A DNA stretch of 64,000 nucleotides. Source: Dehalococcoidia bacterium (lineage in GTDB: Bacteria; Chloroflexota; Dehalococcoidia; Tepidiformales; Tepidiformaceae). The stretch is taken from NCBI GenBank assembly GCA_003104995.1, contig PQAO01000024.1, positions 111,285 to 175,284 on the forward strand, given 5' to 3'. Position 1 is the stretch's first letter; each line of letters opens with the position of its first letter. A program made the position numbers and the translations under genes. The notes under the pieces are model-generated. The model saw only the letters and a program-made list of their open reading frames with translations. It did not search any database and was not told where the DNA came from. Shown here one piece after another: positions 23,791 through 31,426 of this stretch.

Positions 23791-24267
23791 TCAATGGGTG
23801 TGACCGTCGTCTTTGCCAAGACCAGCAGCCTCGTAGAGGTGCTCCCACACGGCACCAGAGAAGTCGTGCTGAGCGATGTGGACTTTCGTCGAAGCTTCGC
23901 TGACACGGGTCATATCTGGTGATTCGGCATCGAGGACTTCGGCGAACTCGCCGAAGAGGGTGGCGAGCGCATCGGCCTGGGCCTCGAGGTCATCGTTGGG
24001 CCAGGCGGTGAGCTGCACCAGTGCCTGCATGCGAATCGTGGTAGTCCTGGCGGTAGCCGGGATCTTCTTTTCCTGCTGGATGGCATCGTCGATTTCGTGG
24101 AAGCCCGCGTTGTCGAGGACGTTGATCGCGGTAAGGACCAGTGCGTCACCGGAGGGGGAAGCCCCGGTATCGGCATCATCACCGCACGCGCCGAGGGCGA
24201 AGATAGCGATCGCGGAGAGAGTTGCGAAGGCCATGAGCGCCGCTGAGCGCCGGAAAAGTGTGGTCAT
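23791..24267 (-). CDS. lipoprotein of a copper-handling operon, function unknown
   Basis: About 158 aa with signal and lipobox (FALGAC, then DD). The mature part is helical (FHEIDDAIQQEKKIPATART, LEAQADALATLFGEFAEVLD) with scattered His (VHIAQHDFSGAVWEHLY) and an HTH tail, so metal binding is plausible. I do not recognise a family. Start at 24267 is 8 nt after AGGGA. It precedes the SCO1 gene. Confidence 0.6.
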   Translation of the reverse strand: MTTLFRRSAALMAFATLSAIAIFALGACGDDADTGASPSGDALVLTAINVLDNAGFHEIDDAIQQEKKIPATARTTTIRMQALVQLTAWPNDDLEAQADALATLFGEFAEVLDAESPDMTRVSEASTKVHIAQHDFSGAVWEHLYEAAGLGKDDGHTH

Positions 24268-24341
24268 ATCCATGTTCCCTGTGGAGCTGGGAGACGCGGT
24301 GCGCCTCGTGTGCGAGCAACAGGGCTCGCCTGGACACCCTA

Positions 24342-24740
24342 TCAGGCGTGGGCGAGCGCCCGCGGGGGTTCCAGCTCCGGGGAAGGGGTAAAGCCTTCGC
24401 CCGGCACCCACCAGCGGAGGGCAAGCAGGACGAAGAGGCCGCCAGCGCCAAAGAGCGCAACGGTTTCGTTCAGGATGGCGAAGCTGACGCCGGCAGTGGC
24501 GGGAACGTCGCTGCAGGTGGCGGCATCAGCGTGGCAGTGGCTGGAGTGATCGTGGCCGCCGTTTGCGGTGCCATCCGGGGCAACGGGTGAGGAGCCAGGG
24601 ATCGCGAGGTAATAACCGGTACCGGGGAGGGAGATCTGTTCGGGCCAATGGCCGAAGAACGTCAGGGTAGGCAGAAGCGCGAGGACAAGGATCCAGGATG
24701 CACGGCGCCGGCCGGCCGGGGATGTAAGGCGAACTCCCAC
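24342..24740 (-). CDS. His-rich small membrane protein of the copper operon
   Basis: About 132 aa with an N-terminal helix (ASWILVLALLPTLTFFG), an external loop GGHDHSSHCHADAATC rich in His and Cys, and a second helix (LFGAGGLFVLLAL). The loop is a likely Cu or Zn site. The start is uncertain; GTG at 24740 is the best guess because the longer frame runs into the divergent SDR promoter region. First gene of the operon leading to SCO1 and the PCuAC protein. Confidence 0.5.
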   Translation of the reverse strand: MGVRLTSPAGRRRASWILVLALLPTLTFFGHWPEQISLPGTGYYLAIPGSSPVAPDGTANGGHDHSSHCHADAATCSDVPATAGVSFAILNETVALFGAGGLFVLLALRWWVPGEGFTPSPELEPPRALAHA

Positions 24741-24851
24741 GCTACAAGCGTAGCACTCGCACGCGCTACGGCACCGCACAAAGGTCACATCGGCGGGGAC
24801 TTGCGCGGTACCAGTACACTCGCCGCTCAGAGTCAGGCCTGGAGGCGTGGT

Positions 24852-25700
24852 ATGAGGCAACTGAAGAACCGGACGGCAATCCTCACGGGGGCATCACGCG
24901 GGCTGGGGACGTACATCGCGCGGGCGCTCGCCGGGGAGGGCGTGAACCTGGTGCTGGCTGCCCGGTCGGCCGGTGAGCTGGAGCGCGTGGCGGAGGAGAT
25001 GCGAGCGCTCGGCGTGCGGGCGATCGCCGTGCCGGGCGATGTCACGGTGGCGGAGGACCGCCAGCGGCTGGTTGAGGCGACGCTGGCGGAGTTCGGCCGG
25101 ATCGACATCCTCGTGAACAACGCCGGCATCGAGGTTACGGCCCACTTCGAGCGGCAGCCGGAGGAAGAGCTCCGGGCGACCATCGACGTGAACCTGACCT
25201 CGGCGCTGCTGCTGACACGGCAGGTCATCCCCGTGATGCTGGAGAGGAAGGCGGGACACATCGTGAACATGGCCTCGCTGGCCGGGAAGGTCCCCGTCCC
25301 GTTCAGCGTGCCGTATGCGGCATCGAAGGCGGGCCTGGTGGGACTCACGGAGTCGCTCCGGGGGGAATTCAGGAGCCGGGGCGTGAGCGCAAGTGTTGTC
25401 TGCCCGGGGCTGGTCTCGGAAGCGGGCATGTATGTGCAGATGCAGCAGGATGCGGGCGTCAAAGAAAACTTCCTTGCAGGGACGGTGACGCCGAAGAAGG
25501 TAGCCTCGGACGTCGTGAAGGCGATCAAACGGGACCGGCCGGAGATGCTGGTGTACCGCGGGCCGGGGCGGCTGGTGAGCGCGTTCGCGGAGGCGGCCCC
25601 GGGGGCGTTCGAGCGGGTGTTCCCGATCTTCGGGACGGGCACGCTCTTCCGGAAGATCGCCGACGCGCGGGAGAAGCAGCGGGACCAGGGGGGCACGTAG
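24852..25700 (+). CDS. SDR family NAD(P)-dependent oxidoreductase
   Basis: A 282-aa short-chain dehydrogenase with the TGASRGLG nucleotide motif, NNAG, catalytic Ser in MASLAG and YAASK (Tyr and Lys). The C-terminal 70 residues (TPKKVASDVVKAIKRDRPEM, then PGRLVSAFAEAAPGAFERVF) resemble members acting on long-chain or lipid substrates with a membrane-facing tail. GGAGG precedes the ATG. Substrate unknown. Confidence 0.85.
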   Translation: MRQLKNRTAILTGASRGLGTYIARALAGEGVNLVLAARSAGELERVAEEMRALGVRAIAVPGDVTVAEDRQRLVEATLAEFGRIDILVNNAGIEVTAHFERQPEEELRATIDVNLTSALLLTRQVIPVMLERKAGHIVNMASLAGKVPVPFSVPYAASKAGLVGLTESLRGEFRSRGVSASVVCPGLVSEAGMYVQMQQDAGVKENFLAGTVTPKKVASDVVKAIKRDRPEMLVYRGPGRLVSAFAEAAPGAFERVFPIFGTGTLFRKIADAREKQRDQGGT

Positions 25701-25786
25701 GGAGCAGCCCGAGCCTTCGGCGCGCTCTATCCTGTAGGGCACGGGTGGTCCGGGGCAATTCGCCGCGCCCGGTACAGGAGGATGTG

Positions 25787-26674
25787 ATGGTGAGATGGAC
25801 CGCGCTGGCACTGGCCGCGACGATGGCGTTTTTCGGATTGGTGGCATGCGGAGACGATGACACCGCACCGGCGACGGCCACACCGGCTGCAACCGCAACC
25901 GCTACGGGGGGACCGGCAGAGACCCCGGCAATTCAACCCACGCCCACGCCGCAGCAGGGGGTCATGGTGGCCGTTGCCGTGTTTTTCGCACGGGACGAGC
26001 ACATTGCGACGGGCGGACGGCTGGTCGAGGGGCCGGCGGTGGCCCGTGGCGCGATGGAGGCGCTGTTGGCCGGGCCGAGCGCGCTCGAGCGCGACCTGGG
26101 CATGAGCAGCGAAGTGCCGGCCGGGTCGCGGCTGCTGGACATCGACATCGCGAACGGGCTGGCGACTGTAGACCTGTCGCGTGAGTTCGAATCGGGCGGC
26201 GGGTCGCTTTCGATGACGACCCGGGTGGCTCAGGTGGTCTACACGCTGACGCAGTACGACACCGTGGACCGGGTGACGATCCGGCTCGACGGGAAGGAAG
26301 TCGATGCCATCGGCGGGGAGGGCGTGCCGGCGAAGAACCTGACGCGGGACGACTTCCGGGACAACACGCCGTTGATCCTGGTGGAGTCGCCGGCGCCGGG
26401 CGCCGAGGTGCGCTCGCCACTGCGCGTCTCGGGGACATCGAACACGTTCGAGGCGACCATCGAGTGGCTGGTGACCGACTGGGACGGCCGGATCGTGAAA
26501 GAGGGGTTCACGACGGCGACTGCCGGGACGGGGACGTGGGGAACGTTCGCGTTCGAGGTGGACCTGGCGGGTCTGGCGCCGGGGCGGATCACGCTTGTGG
26601 TGTTCGAAAGCTCGCCGAAGGACGGCAGCCAGACGAACGTGTACGAAGTGCCGCTGACGCTCATCGGCCCGTGA
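25787..26674 (+). CDS. GerMN plus Gmad2 immunoglobulin-like lipoprotein
   Basis: A 295-aa lipoprotein (lipobox GLVAC, then a Thr/Pro/Ala linker). The first domain (GPAVARGAMEALLAGPSALE, ATVDLSREFESGGGSLSMTT) is a GerMN sporulation/germination domain; the second (VESPAPGAEVRSPLRVSGTS, FEATIEWLV) is the Gmad2 Ig-like domain often attached to it. In non-sporulating bacteria these are envelope proteins of unknown role. AGGAGG 5 nt before the ATG. Confidence 0.85.
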   Translation: MVRWTALALAATMAFFGLVACGDDDTAPATATPAATATATGGPAETPAIQPTPTPQQGVMVAVAVFFARDEHIATGGRLVEGPAVARGAMEALLAGPSALERDLGMSSEVPAGSRLLDIDIANGLATVDLSREFESGGGSLSMTTRVAQVVYTLTQYDTVDRVTIRLDGKEVDAIGGEGVPAKNLTRDDFRDNTPLILVESPAPGAEVRSPLRVSGTSNTFEATIEWLVTDWDGRIVKEGFTTATAGTGTWGTFAFEVDLAGLAPGRITLVVFESSPKDGSQTNVYEVPLTLIGP

Positions 26675-26819
26675 TGCGTCAGGCGTCGCCGACGAGGGTG
26701 CTGGCGAAGATCTGCCAGGCGAGGGCGGACTTCGCTGTGAGGCTGAGGAGGACGTAGACGGCCCTTTCGCTGGTCGGCGTTGTGCCGCACATCATTAACG
26801 CCGGACAAAGATGGAACGA

Positions 26820-27788
26820 TCAGCGGCCGGAGGTGATGCGGAGGACGACGTTGCCGGTTTTCTGGCCGGATTCGACGTAGCGGGTCGCCTCGACGACTTC
26901 GTCGAGGTCGTAGCTCCGGTCGATGACGGGGCGATACTTGCCCGCCTCGACCAGCTCCTTCACGAGAAGGAGGTCCTCCTGGCGGTAGCGGCCGATGCCC
27001 AGGGCGGCCCGCTTCTCTCCGGCGAACCGCGTGGCGAGCGCCAGGAGGGGGACGTGGTACATGTACCCGAGGTCGACCGTGATAAAGACGCCGCCGGTCT
27101 TCAGCGAGCGCCGGCAGCGACGGAATGAGTGTTTGCCGACGGCATCGAAGATGACGTCATACGTCTTGCCATTCCTGGTGAAGTCTTCGGCAAAGCGGTC
27201 AAGTACGTCATGGGCGCCGAGCGAGCGCACGAGGTCGAGGTCTTTGGTGTCGCACACCGCGGTCACGCCAGCTTCGAAGTGGTGCGCGAGCAACTGGACG
27301 GCGGCGGTGCCAATGGAGCCGGCGGCGCCGTAGACGAGGACACTCTTTCCGCGCAATGGGTTGGCCGGCTGGAGGCAGGACAACGCGAGCAACGACCCGT
27401 CCGGGACAGCGGCCGCCTCCTCCCGGGTGAGGGTCGCGGGCCTGGGCGCGATGACACCGGTCTCACGGACCGTGACGTACTCGGCGTGGGCGCCGCCCTC
27501 GACACCGAAGACCTCATCGCCGGGATGGAACCGGGTGACGGCCGCGCCGATGTCCTCGATGCGGCCGGCGAACTCCGTGCCCGCTACGGTCTGCCTGGGG
27601 CGGCGAATGCCGGTGAAGAGGCGGCTGAACCGGTACTCGGTGCTGCGTACGCGCATGGCATCGCCGCGGGTAACCGTGGAGGCATGGACCCGCACCAGCA
27701 CCTCGTCCGCCTTCGGCACAGGCATGGCGGCATCTCCGACGCGCAGCACCTCTGGCGGGCCATACCGATCGTGGATGACTGCTCTCAT
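26820..27788 (-). CDS. NAD(P)-dependent alcohol dehydrogenase / quinone oxidoreductase family (MDR)
   Basis: A 322-aa medium-chain dehydrogenase: GroES-like N-terminus (MRAVIHDRYGPPEVLRVGD, VAGTEFAGRIEDIG), Rossmann motif LVYGAAGSIGTAAVQLL and C-terminal YRPVIDRSYDLDEVVEATRY. No structural-zinc Cys cluster or catalytic Cys is seen, so it is of the zinc-free quinone-reductase-like type. Start at 27788 has GGAG 5 nt upstream. Single gene. Confidence 0.85.
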   Translation of the reverse strand: MRAVIHDRYGPPEVLRVGDAAMPVPKADEVLVRVHASTVTRGDAMRVRSTEYRFSRLFTGIRRPRQTVAGTEFAGRIEDIGAAVTRFHPGDEVFGVEGGAHAEYVTVRETGVIAPRPATLTREEAAAVPDGSLLALSCLQPANPLRGKSVLVYGAAGSIGTAAVQLLAHHFEAGVTAVCDTKDLDLVRSLGAHDVLDRFAEDFTRNGKTYDVIFDAVGKHSFRRCRRSLKTGGVFITVDLGYMYHVPLLALATRFAGEKRAALGIGRYRQEDLLLVKELVEAGKYRPVIDRSYDLDEVVEATRYVESGQKTGNVVLRITSGR

Positions 27789-27936
27789 ACCTGCTCCCTC
27801 TCGCGCGACCGGCGATCGGAGCGAGCCATGAGCGCCGATTTCGCGGACGCGACTGTAGCAGACGGGGAGGCCGCGGCACACTGGGCGAGACGGTCGTTTG
27901 CAGCGATCGTTAACCCGCGAGGGTCTTTCCGCGTTG

Positions 27937-27966
27937 TTGATTCGTGCAGTCGATGGGGACTATAGT
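27937..27966 (+). promoter_or_regulatory. candidate promoter of the ABC exporter leader
   Basis: TTGATT (27937-27942), 18-nt spacer, TATAGT (27961-27966). Confidence 0.5.
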
Positions 27967-27996
27967 CTACAACATGTTCGAAAGGGGGCGCCGCCG

Positions 27997-28077
27997 ATGA
28001 CGACAAAGACGCGAGCAGCTGCATTCCGGCCGCGCCGCAGTGCGCCCAGCGCCGGAAGAGTGCCCATCGAGCCGTAA
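27997..28077 (+). CDS. 26-aa leader ORF upstream of the ABC exporter
   Basis: ATG at 27997 with AAAGGGGG 8 nt upstream opens a basic 26-codon peptide (MTTKTRAAAFRPRRSAPSAG, then six more residues) stopping at 28075-28077. A terminator follows 27 nt later. CGCCCA inside the ORF (28043-28048) could pair with TGGGCG of the terminator's 5' arm, so ribosome position might decide read-through, as in drug-inducible ABC genes. Inference only. Confidence 0.4.
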   Translation: MTTKTRAAAFRPRRSAPSAGRVPIEP

Positions 28078-28103
28078 ACGGGACGAGTCCGACCGTTTCG
28101 CAG

Positions 28104-28141
28104 CCGTGGGCGTCAACAAACCAAGCGCCCACGGTTTTTTT
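28104..28141 (+). terminator. strong intrinsic terminator in the ABC exporter leader
   Basis: CCGTGGGCG (28104-28112) pairs perfectly with CGCCCACGG (28126-28134) across a 13-nt loop, followed by seven T. It lies between the promoter and the ABC gene, so read-through must be regulated or a second promoter must exist. A smaller AAACGG/CCGTTT hairpin comes just before. Confidence 0.75.
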
Positions 28142-28222
28142 GATCTCCGTTTTGCCGGGGAGAGGAATGCCGGGGCAGCCCGGCCACGTGCCGGGAACGC
28201 CCGCCCCACGAGGAGGAGATCA

Positions 28223-29116
28223 GTGACGGTGGCAACCACAGAGCCAGAACAGTTTCGAGGGTTGCGGATCGAAGTCGACCCGCATGCCCGCGCCCTCGAA
28301 GTCGATGACGTGACCAAGGTGTTCCGGCAGGGGCCAGGGCTCATCGGGCGGATGCGGGGGAAGCGCGAGGAGCGCAAGCGCGTGGTGGCGGTCGACCACG
28401 TGAGCTTCGTGGTGGAACGGGGCGAGATCTTCGGCGTGCTGGGACCGAACGGCACCGGGAAGAGCACGCTCATCCGGCTGATGTCGACGCTCCTGATGCC
28501 GGACACGGGCCGGGTGCGGATCTTCGGGCTGGACGTGGAGCGGGACGAGGCGCAGGTGAAGCGGCTGATCAACCGGGTCTCGGTGGAGGCGTCGTTCTTC
28601 AAGAAGCTTTCGCCGATGGAAAACCTGATGTACGGGGCGCGGCTCTACGGCGTGGACCCGGCCTATGCGCGGCGCAAGGTCGTGGAGATCCTCACCCGGC
28701 TCGGGCTGGAGAACCGGTCGATCGGTTCCTCGATGGAAGACATGTCGCGCGGGATGCAACAGAAGGTGGCCATTGCCCGGGCGTTCCTGACGGCGCCGGT
28801 GCTGCTGCTGCTGGATGAGCCGACAACCGGGCTCGACCCCCATTCGAAGCGGGAGGTGCAGGCGGCAGTGCGGGAGCTGCGCGATACGCACGAGGCGACG
28901 GTGGTGCTCACCACCCACGACATGCAGGAAGCGGACGAGCTGTGCGACCGCATAGCGATCGTGGACAAGGGCCGGATCGTTGCACTGGATACGCCGGCGG
29001 CGTTGAAGGACATGGTCCGGCAGGCGGGCGAGGCGCCGCCATCGCTGGAGGATGTCTTCCTGCGGCTAACGGGGAAGAAGCTGGAAGAAGCGGACAAGGA
29101 GGCTGAGCTGACATGA
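28223..29116 (+). CDS. ABC exporter ATP-binding protein
   Basis: A 297-aa ATPase of the ABC-2/DRR drug-exporter type: Walker A GPNGTGKST, Q-loop region, signature MSRGMQQKVAIARAF, Walker B VLLLLDEPTTGLDPHS, and TTHDMQEADELCDR. A region before the Walker A (GLIGRMRGKREERKRVVAVD) extends the first strand, as in Na+ or daunorubicin exporters. The GTG at 28223 has AGGAGGAG upstream; the open frame further upstream crosses the terminator and is not used. Overlaps the permease gene by 4 nt. Confidence 0.9.
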   Translation: MTVATTEPEQFRGLRIEVDPHARALEVDDVTKVFRQGPGLIGRMRGKREERKRVVAVDHVSFVVERGEIFGVLGPNGTGKSTLIRLMSTLLMPDTGRVRIFGLDVERDEAQVKRLINRVSVEASFFKKLSPMENLMYGARLYGVDPAYARRKVVEILTRLGLENRSIGSSMEDMSRGMQQKVAIARAFLTAPVLLLLDEPTTGLDPHSKREVQAAVRELRDTHEATVVLTTHDMQEADELCDRIAIVDKGRIVALDTPAALKDMVRQAGEAPPSLEDVFLRLTGKKLEEADKEAELT

Positions 29117-29949
29117 CGATGGCATTTCACGAACTGCGGGCGAGCTACGCCTTTGTCGAACGCAACATCAACCTGGTGAAGCGGTACTGGGGCTGGGAGC
29201 TGGTGTGGATGCTGTACACCATCGCGAACTCACTTGCGGTGGTGTTGATCGCGCGCGGGGCGAACACGGCTGTGGGCGGGCAGCCGCTGAGCACCGCGCA
29301 GGTGGACACGTTGATCCTGTTCCTGGCTATCGGCGCGCTGGTGTGGCACTACCTTGCGGTGGTGTTCCAGACGGTGAGCGAAATGATCAGCTGGGAGCGC
29401 TGGGAAGGGACCATTGAGTACACGTTCATGGCGCCCGTGCGGCGCGGGACGCACATGGTGGGGACGGCGCTGTTCTCGCTGGTGTACGGGTTCGCGCACA
29501 CGGCGGTGGTGCTCGTCATCGTGGTGCTGGCGTTCGACCTGAACATGTCGCACGCGAACTACGTCTCGGCAAGCGCGGTCCTCATCGCGGGGAGCCTGTC
29601 GCTCGTCGGCATCGGGATCATGGGGGCGGTGCTGCCGCTGCTGTACCCGGAGCGCGGAGCGGAGATGACCCACGTGATCCAGGCGGCCCTGGTGCTGATC
29701 TCGGGCGTGTACATCACGGCGAGCGAGATGCCGGAGCCGCTGGCGACGATCTCGATCTTCAGCCCGGCGACGTACGTCATCGAAGGGATCCGGTCGGCGC
29801 TGATCGACGGCGAGGGGTTTGCGGAGCTCTGGCCGACGATGGTGGGGCTGGTCGCGAGTGGGTTCCTGATGATCCCGCTGGGGGTGTACGTGTTCTCGCT
29901 GGGCGAGCGGTATGCGAAGCGGACGGGCCGGCTGAAGCGGAGCGGGTAG
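29113..29949 (+). CDS. ABC-2 type permease
   Basis: A 278-aa membrane protein with about six helices (ELVWMLYTIANSLAVVLIAR, LILFLAIGALVWHYLAVVF, ALFSLVYGFAHTAVVLVIVV, ASAVLIAGSLSLVGIGIMGA). The amphipathic start and IISWERWEGTIEY-like loop after helix 2 fit ABC-2 exporter permeases. Translationally coupled (ATGA) to the ATPase gene. Substrate unknown; drug, lipid or polysaccharide export is possible. Confidence 0.85.
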   Translation: MTMAFHELRASYAFVERNINLVKRYWGWELVWMLYTIANSLAVVLIARGANTAVGGQPLSTAQVDTLILFLAIGALVWHYLAVVFQTVSEMISWERWEGTIEYTFMAPVRRGTHMVGTALFSLVYGFAHTAVVLVIVVLAFDLNMSHANYVSASAVLIAGSLSLVGIGIMGAVLPLLYPERGAEMTHVIQAALVLISGVYITASEMPEPLATISIFSPATYVIEGIRSALIDGEGFAELWPTMVGLVASGFLMIPLGVYVFSLGERYAKRTGRLKRSG

Positions 29950-29960
29950 CGGCCCCCAAA

Positions 29961-30023
29961 CCGCAACCCCTCCCCATTCACGATTTGCGATTTGCGATTT
30001 GCGATTAGGGGAGGGGGTTGCGG
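29961..30023. repeat. inverted repeat enclosing a heptamer array between convergent genes
   Basis: A 15-nt arm at 29961-29975 is complementary, with one bulged G, to 30008-30023. The right arm is also the 3' end of the ferredoxin gene, so the left arm mirrors coding sequence. It would form a strong hairpin in both transcripts and may end both. Confidence 0.55.
29981..30006. repeat. heptanucleotide tandem repeat (CGATTTG)
   Basis: Three full and one partial copies of CGATTTG in a row, AT-richer than all around it. Confidence 0.8.
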
Positions 30024-30364
30024 CCGATGACGAGGTCCTGGACTTCCTGACCGTTGGCCAGGTGTTCGTTGATGACGCGTTCGAGGTTTTCGGGGGAGAG
30101 GCAGCCGTACCAGGTGCCTTCGGGGTAGACGACGGCGGTGGGGCCGGACTCGCAGATGCGGAGACAGCCGACTTTGGTCCGGTAGAGGCGGCCGCGGTCG
30201 GGGGAGCCGTTGAGGCGGGCGGCGGCCTTCTTGAGCTGGCCCCAGGCGCGGTCGCCTTCCTCGGGCGTGCAGCAATCGGGGCCGATGCAGAGGAAGATGT
30301 GGCGGTCGTAGTGGCCGATGCCGCGCTTTTCGGCGGCGGCGCGGGCGGCTTCGAGATCGGTCAT
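30005..30364 (-). CDS. thioredoxin-like [2Fe-2S] ferredoxin
   Basis: A 119-aa protein: HYDRHIFLCIGPDCCTPEEG, then VGCLRICESGPTAVVYPEGT and WYGCLSPENLERVI. The Cys spacing and Gly-Pro-Thr-Ala-Val-Val-Tyr-Pro-Glu-Gly strand match the (2Fe-2S) ferredoxin family of thioredoxin fold (as in the NuoE-like and Aquifex type). Electron carrier, partner unknown. Start at 30364 lacks a Shine-Dalgarno; TATCCT lies 7 nt upstream. Confidence 0.85.
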   Translation of the reverse strand: MTDLEAARAAAEKRGIGHYDRHIFLCIGPDCCTPEEGDRAWGQLKKAAARLNGSPDRGRLYRTKVGCLRICESGPTAVVYPEGTWYGCLSPENLERVINEHLANGQEVQDLVIGRNPLP

Positions 30365-30365
30365 T

Positions 30366-30386
30366 GGATAGAGGATAGCGGATAGG
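30366..30386. repeat. heptanucleotide tandem repeat (GGATAGN) overlapping the ferredoxin promoter
   Basis: Three tandem 7-nt units: GGATAGA, GGATAGC, GGATAGG. On the minus strand the array contains the TATCCT hexamer that would be the -10 of the ferredoxin gene. Confidence 0.6.
30372..30377 (-). promoter_or_regulatory. leaderless-type -10 element of the ferredoxin gene
   Basis: TATCCT on the minus strand ends 7 nt before the ATG at 30364. Confidence 0.4.
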
Positions 30387-30537
30387 GGGAGAGCGTTAGA
30401 ATGCGCGAGGTGGGCGGTTTGGGTACATGCCATTATGTGCTGGCGCTTTGCCGGGCCGCCGGGCGTAAGGTCGCCACTCTGCGATGCGCAACGAATCGGG
30501 GAGAGCCATCCGGCGTTTGGCCCACAGGAGGTTCAGC

Positions 30538-31302
30538 ATGAAAACGACATGGCGATTGCACCGGCTGGTGGTTTCGATTGTGGTTGGAAGCTCGCTGTTC
30601 AGCGTCGCTGCCGCCGCTGCTCAAGCGCCCAGCCCGTCGCCGGCGCCGACGGCCACAGCCACCCCCCCGACTGGGCCGATCTACAAAGGCCGTCCGTGCG
30701 GCGTCGGAACCCTCATCCACGACTTCCTGATCGTCCAGGAGCCGCCGCCAGGCCCGGTGGCAACGTGCCTCGAACAGGTGAACCCCTCGGGTTCACAACG
30801 CCTGTACCGCCTGCGGAGCGTGCCGGCCGGGCTGGTGTTCGTCGGCGTTGAGGGCGACGACCGGGGCCACACGTTCATTGTCTACAAGTCCGTTGGTGAC
30901 CCGGACGGATCGTCGACTGTCCAGATCATCGTTACCGAGGGGTATCGCGATCCCGATCCGGTCATCCTCCGAGACGCGAGCACCGCAGCTGCGGCGGATT
31001 TCCTGCCGGTTCCGGGAATTGCAGTCCGCGAACTCACCAACCTGACCGCGGTGTGGCACGAAGGCGGACGCGGCTACATGCTGATCATTGACGGCAATAA
31101 AACGGCTCTCACTCTCGAACAGGTCGCGGCGCTGCTCGAGCCATTTGCGCCGGAGCCGCCAAATACCGGTGATGGTCCGATTGCACCCGGGAGCGACGGC
31201 ATGGCGTGGGGAGCCGTTTCCCTCGCCGGCGCAGTGCTGGCAGGGACGGCTGGCGCCCTGTCGTTCCTTGTGGCGCGGAGGCGCCCGAGGATCGAGCCCT
31301 GA
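30538..31302 (+). CDS. secreted surface protein with a sortase-like C-terminal signal
   Basis: A 254-aa protein with a signal peptide (LHRLVVSIVVGSSLFSVAAA), a Pro/Ala/Thr linker and a beta-rich body (GTLIHDFLIVQEPPPGPVAT, QRLYRLRSVPAGLVFVGVEG). The end has PPNTGDG, a hydrophobic helix (VSLAGAVLAGTAGALSFLVA) and RRRPRIEP, the layout of an LPXTG-type cell-wall sorting signal with a PPNTG variant. No sortase is in the window, so it could also be a simple membrane anchor. AGGAGG lies 6 nt before the ATG. Function of the body unknown. Confidence 0.6.
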   Translation: MKTTWRLHRLVVSIVVGSSLFSVAAAAAQAPSPSPAPTATATPPTGPIYKGRPCGVGTLIHDFLIVQEPPPGPVATCLEQVNPSGSQRLYRLRSVPAGLVFVGVEGDDRGHTFIVYKSVGDPDGSSTVQIIVTEGYRDPDPVILRDASTAAAADFLPVPGIAVRELTNLTAVWHEGGRGYMLIIDGNKTALTLEQVAALLEPFAPEPPNTGDGPIAPGSDGMAWGAVSLAGAVLAGTAGALSFLVARRRPRIEP

Positions 31303-31354
31303 GGCGGAGAGACGGTTGATGGGTGTTGAATGAACAACGAGATGTTGTGTCGCT

Positions 31355-31384
31355 TTGCGGCGGGGATGATGGGGCACATATACT
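31355..31384 (+). promoter_or_regulatory. candidate promoter of purF
   Basis: TTGCGG (31355-31360), 18-nt spacer, TATACT (31379-31384), 42 nt before the purF start. Confidence 0.45.
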
Positions 31385-31426
31385 GGTTGTGCCGTTAACG
31401 TCACCCAGCAGGAGGGCGACCAGGGT

